Positions 61,429 to 64,000 of a stretch of DNA of 64,000 bases are shown in pieces (within the stretch, counting starts at the first letter, position 1; each line of letters starts with the position of its first letter). Both the position numbers and the translations under genes were made by a program. The DNA is taken from the NCBI GenBank assembly GCA_964538085.1, contig CAZIDF010000011.1, positions 1-64,000 of the forward strand, given 5' to 3'. This DNA comes from G020348385 sp964538085 (GTDB taxonomy: Bacteria; Acidobacteriota; Aminicenantia; Aminicenantales; Aminicenantaceae). The notes beneath the pieces are model-generated. The model saw nothing but the letters and a program-made list of their open reading frames with translations. It had not been told where the DNA came from and did no database searches.

Positions 61429-61714
61429 TATGAATTATTCATAAAAACTGCCGCCAACCCACTCCCACCCAGACAATAAGGTATCTATACATCCAATATA
61501 TTATCCTTATATTGCTGCAAATGACAACAAAAACATTATTATGCTTCCTTAGATGTTAGGGTGGGGTGGGTCGGCGACTTCATCGTAGCCCGTTCGCAGT
61601 AGTTCACTACACCTTCACGGGCCACTTCTTTGCCTCCTTAATTACTAGGGCGGGGTGGAGGGCCTTGGCTCGTGAATAATCCATCTAGGCCAAGTTCTCT
61701 AGTGAATAAATAGT
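61429..61714 (-). promoter_or_regulatory. Activase leader: paralogue of the bamA leader
   Basis: In sense direction a 35-nt hairpin (61622-61588: GCCCGT/ACGGGC outer, GTAGT/ACTAC inner) is followed by a 17-pair GC-rich stem with one bulged A (61575-61559 with 61470-61453, 88-nt loop) that runs into GGCAGTTTTTAT. Hairpin length and internal loop (GAAGST opposite YGCGA) equal those in the bamA leader while paired bases differ in a compensating way. No space remains for a promoter between terminator and gene. Confidence 0.55.
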
Positions 61715-62959
61715 CTACTTGCTAGCTAGTTGTTCGATAAAAGCTTCGATGTTGGTTTTGGCCTGTTCTTCCGAATAACAGCGCAGGTCGTTTAGGTCGC
61801 CGTTTATGGTCAATGCAGGAATCCCAAGTTTTTTCTCCAGCCTTTCGGGCATACCATACCGGTTGTTGGAATTATTGGGACAGGTTTTGGAATCATGGAA
61901 GAGAATTCCATTTATGTCGTACATGTCGACCATTTTTTCGATGTAAGACTCCTTGAAACTCTCATCCCTCACGATAAAAATCTCTGTGTAGGCTTTTGCC
62001 ATGCTCATAAAAGGATCGGCGGGATCGAAGGAATCGAATATCCAGCTGTTGCAATAGGTGGATGCGATCACAGCTGTATTCAAGCTGATAAAAAATTCTG
62101 CCAGGTCCCTGAGTTTTCCCCAGATGGGCATTCCTTCCCAGTAAAGCCGGAAATCTTCATCCTGGACTGCTCCTTCATTCTGGGCCACCCGTTCCTCCAA
62201 TTCCTGAAGGAGCACCCTGTAATACTCCAAGGCCGTTTCCGTTCCTCTGAGCACAACAGCAGGCGCCATGTGGATGGTCTCATCGAAAAAACTGATCGGG
62301 GCAGGCTTTGTTTTGTTCGTTTCCAAAACCTTTTTCCACAATTGCGTGCAATCATAGGACAGACCGAGAACATGCCGGAATTTATCCATGTCGAACTTGT
62401 TCCCCCCGACCTCCTCCAACCGGGGGATCAGGTCCATGATCTGCTTTGCGATGCTCGCAAGATGATCCTCGGTTATTCCGCCTATGTTCCTGTAGGTCGA
62501 GATGCCCAGCGCAGGCACATTCAATTCTTTAGAATACCAGGAAAACCAATCCTGAACGTCCCGGCACTGGTTGGTGTTGTAGACCATAACGTCTGGCAGA
62601 GGGATTCCTTCTATCCCCTCGTATGCCCGGGTGAGCGGCGTCTCTTTTTTGATGAATGCCCCGACATCGGAGGTCAGATAGGAACAGATATCCGGCGAAT
62701 AGCCGATGGCATTGGCCACCGGGATATAGTTGGAAGCCTGCCGTGTAGCCCCCAGCATAGCGCCATGGTTTTCCGGATAATACACAAGAAATCCCAGGCT
62801 GAGCAAAAGCTCCGCAGGCCCGACGCTGGTGCACCAAGCAATCTTTGGCGAACCTTTTTTCATCGCATGATCCATCTCATAAAAATAATCGGCCATGATT
62901 TTTCTCATATGTCCTGCAGCCTGAATTTTTTTGATGGTCGGTTTTTTCTCGTCGCTCAT
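61715..62959 (-). CDS. 2-hydroxyacyl-CoA dehydratase / benzoyl-CoA reductase-like Fe-S subunit
   Basis: A 414-residue protein of the HgdAB/FldBC/BcrBC superfamily. Cysteines that could ligate clusters are Cys43 (AWCTSVGPAE), Cys92, Cys132 (NTNQC), Cys303 (TYCNSW) and Cys360 (HDSKTC). The C-terminal LTINGDLNDLRCYSEEQAK pattern is typical. Only one such subunit is in view, so it could be half of a heterodimer, a homodimeric double-cubane-type protein, or a BCR-like subunit; sequence alone does not decide. The activase gene next door is its likely electron donor. Confidence 0.82.
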   Translation of the reverse strand: MSDEKKPTIKKIQAAGHMRKIMADYFYEMDHAMKKGSPKIAWCTSVGPAELLLSLGFLVYYPENHGAMLGATRQASNYIPVANAIGYSPDICSYLTSDVGAFIKKETPLTRAYEGIEGIPLPDVMVYNTNQCRDVQDWFSWYSKELNVPALGISTYRNIGGITEDHLASIAKQIMDLIPRLEEVGGNKFDMDKFRHVLGLSYDCTQLWKKVLETNKTKPAPISFFDETIHMAPAVVLRGTETALEYYRVLLQELEERVAQNEGAVQDEDFRLYWEGMPIWGKLRDLAEFFISLNTAVIASTYCNSWIFDSFDPADPFMSMAKAYTEIFIVRDESFKESYIEKMVDMYDINGILFHDSKTCPNNSNNRYGMPERLEKKLGIPALTINGDLNDLRCYSEEQAKTNIEAFIEQLASK

Positions 62960-63047
62960 TTCTTCCTCCTAAAAAAAAGGAACGGCTCTATTTTTTCATT
63001 TACTAGGTGGTGGGAGCATATCAAAATATCAGCATTGTCCATCCAAG

Positions 63048-64000
63048 TCAAGAAACTTGACCCAGGCCAACCGCATGTCCCAGTTTTTCCAGCCGGAGGA
63101 TCTGGATGGGTGAATAAGGAATGCCATTCTTCAAGGCATTTTCCCTCTGGATCGACTCTTTTTCCCCAGGAAGGAGCATTTCTGGTCCCTGCCGGGATTT
63201 TATATCGGATATTGTCTTTGAAATGTGCGCCAAAACATCATCCTGCTCAAACAGGGTGTCGATGCGCCAGGCTTCGAATGTTTGACGAATCCGGCGTTTG
63301 TCGTTTTCCTTTAGAGGATCGACATAGGTGGATGATCCGGCACCGATGACATTGTCCAACTCGATCAGCATGGCCATCCCTGTTCCTTTGTATCCTGCTC
63401 CGGCCCCGAGCTCCCCCATGCCTCCCAACGGGATCATGGATCCTCTTTTTAAAAAATCCACAAATCCGTCAAAGGCCAGAGGATCCGTCGTCTTCGATCC
63501 GCTGGGAGCATACACCGGAAACGGTAACGGGGATCCTTCTACCAGCGCTCGAAGAACACCGCTCACAGCATGAATGGTGGTGGCCATATCGATCGTGACA
63601 AAACCTCGATCGTATGGAATGGACCAGGCAAGCACATTTGTGCCCAATCTATTTTTTTCTCCGCCGTATGGCTTCACCAAAGAAGGGGTCGTGCAGGTGA
63701 CTCTTCCCGCAAGATCCTTTTCCTCACATATCTTTTCCGTGTAAATGGCACCGATACCAAAATGGTTGGCATTGGCCACATAGACCTTGCCGTACCCATG
63801 CTTCCGGGCTAACTCTTTGACTATGCCCACAGCATCCATGGCCATAGGATGGCCGAGATCCCCATGGGCATCGACATGCCGTATCGGAAAATATGGGTTT
63901 CGCGTCTTATCCTCAGCAATAGCGCTTGGGTTTGTCCCTCCCTGTTTTATCGAACCGATAACGATCAAATCCAGACTGTTTATCCCATGAGAAAAAATTC
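63048..64000 (-). CDS. Malate/L-lactate dehydrogenase family (Ldh2), N terminus outside window
   Basis: NAD(P)-dependent Ldh2/YlbC-type oxidoreductase, at least 317 residues visible. The frame stays open to the window edge and reads FSHGINSLDL there, matching the SHG motif near residue 45-50 of this family, so the apparent TTG start at 63968 is false and about 40 residues are missing. Further marks are HVDAHGDLGHPMAMDA, ANANHFGIGAIYTEK and GGMGELGAGAGYKGTG. It reduces 2-oxo acids or oxidises 2-hydroxy acids, possibly feeding the dehydratase-like enzyme downstream. Confidence 0.85.
   Translation of the reverse strand, partial: IFSHGINSLDLIVIGSIKQGGTNPSAIAEDKTRNPYFPIRHVDAHGDLGHPMAMDAVGIVKELARKHGYGKVYVANANHFGIGAIYTEKICEEKDLAGRVTCTTPSLVKPYGGEKNRLGTNVLAWSIPYDRGFVTIDMATTIHAVSGVLRALVEGSPLPFPVYAPSGSKTTDPLAFDGFVDFLKRGSMIPLGGMGELGAGAGYKGTGMAMLIELDNVIGAGSSTYVDPLKENDKRRIRQTFEAWRIDTLFEQDDVLAHISKTISDIKSRQGPEMLLPGEKESIQRENALKNGIPYSPIQILRLEKLGHAVGLGQVS

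Noticed and set aside
60649..62959. A complete class I benzoyl-CoA reductase (BcrABCD)
   Set aside because: Only one ATPase and one catalytic-type subunit are present, so the call was kept at superfamily level.
63048..63968. Complete Ldh2 gene starting at TTG 63968
   Set aside because: The frame is open to the window edge and encodes the family SHG motif upstream, so the gene is cut rather than complete.

Overview
The window looks like chromosomal DNA of a strictly anaerobic, Gram-negative-type bacterium. The case rests on a complete carbonyl branch of the Wood-Ljungdahl pathway (CODH/ACS), an oxygen-sensitive 2-hydroxyacyl-CoA dehydratase/benzoyl-CoA reductase-type protein with its activase, BamA (ring-opening hydrolase of anaerobic aromatic degradation), indolepyruvate:ferredoxin oxidoreductase, two ADP-forming acyl-CoA synthetases, and a predicted outer-membrane protein (DUF3943). 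ECF sigma/anti-sigma pairs next to HEAT-repeat proteins, a large BNR/sortilin-like secreted protein and an S9 peptidase are a mix I associate with Acidobacteriota and Candidatus Aminicenantota. That placement is inference; no rRNA or ribosomal-protein marker is present.

Layout. 0-2.1 kb (minus): ECF sigma, anti-sigma and a signal peptidase I with an extra N-terminal membrane domain. 2.1-2.6 kb: gene-free stretch and tRNA-Arg(ACG). 2.6-7.5 kb (minus): YjbQ, RNase H-like/TPR protein, S9 peptidase, alcohol dehydrogenase. 7.5-7.7 kb: a perfect 31-bp inverted repeat. 7.7-12 kb (plus): second ECF sigma, anti-sigma and two exported HEAT-repeat proteins. 12-18.1 kb (minus): iorA-iorB-ADP-forming synthetase-DUF2284-dgt, an aryl-pyruvate fermentation module. 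19-24.2 kb (plus): ketopantoate-reductase-like, thioesterase, amidohydrolase, DUF523-like, acyl-CoA ligase, sirtuin. 24.2-25.4 kb: dodecin and HtpX. 25.5-29.1 kb: YegP-like and BNR protein. 29.1-34.3 kb: zinc-ribbon protein, a cytidylyltransferase/CDP-alcohol transferase/flippase-like fusion, DUF3943, PgsA.

34.3-48.7 kb (plus) is the C1 region: RACo-like activator, CooC-like ATPase, a ~360-nt strongly self-complementary gene-free element, a core-MetE-like methyltransferase, CODH (CooS), ACS (AcsB), AcsF/CooC, CFeSP small and large subunits (AcsD, AcsC), a second RACo, a structured terminator, and a homocysteine S-methyltransferase. The methyltransferase AcsE is not here.

48.7-64 kb (minus) is an anaerobic acyl-CoA region. 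From upstream to downstream it reads: Ldh-family dehydrogenase (cut by the window edge), 2-hydroxyacyl-CoA dehydratase/BCR-like subunit, activase, ADP-forming CoA ligase, Na+/solute symporter, BamA, SDR, thiolase, DUF35 protein, FAD subunit, fused molybdenum hydroxylase, and a PAS-GGDEF protein. Two gene-free leaders of 285 and 286 nt, in front of bamA and of the activase, carry the same 35-nt hairpin with compensatory base changes. Each is followed by a terminator-like stem and T-run just before the start codon. This is my best candidate for an undescribed regulatory system. Plausibly the acid is taken up and activated, the ring is opened by BamA, beta-oxidation (SDR, thiolase) gives acetyl-CoA, and CODH/ACS handles acetyl-CoA and reducing equivalents.
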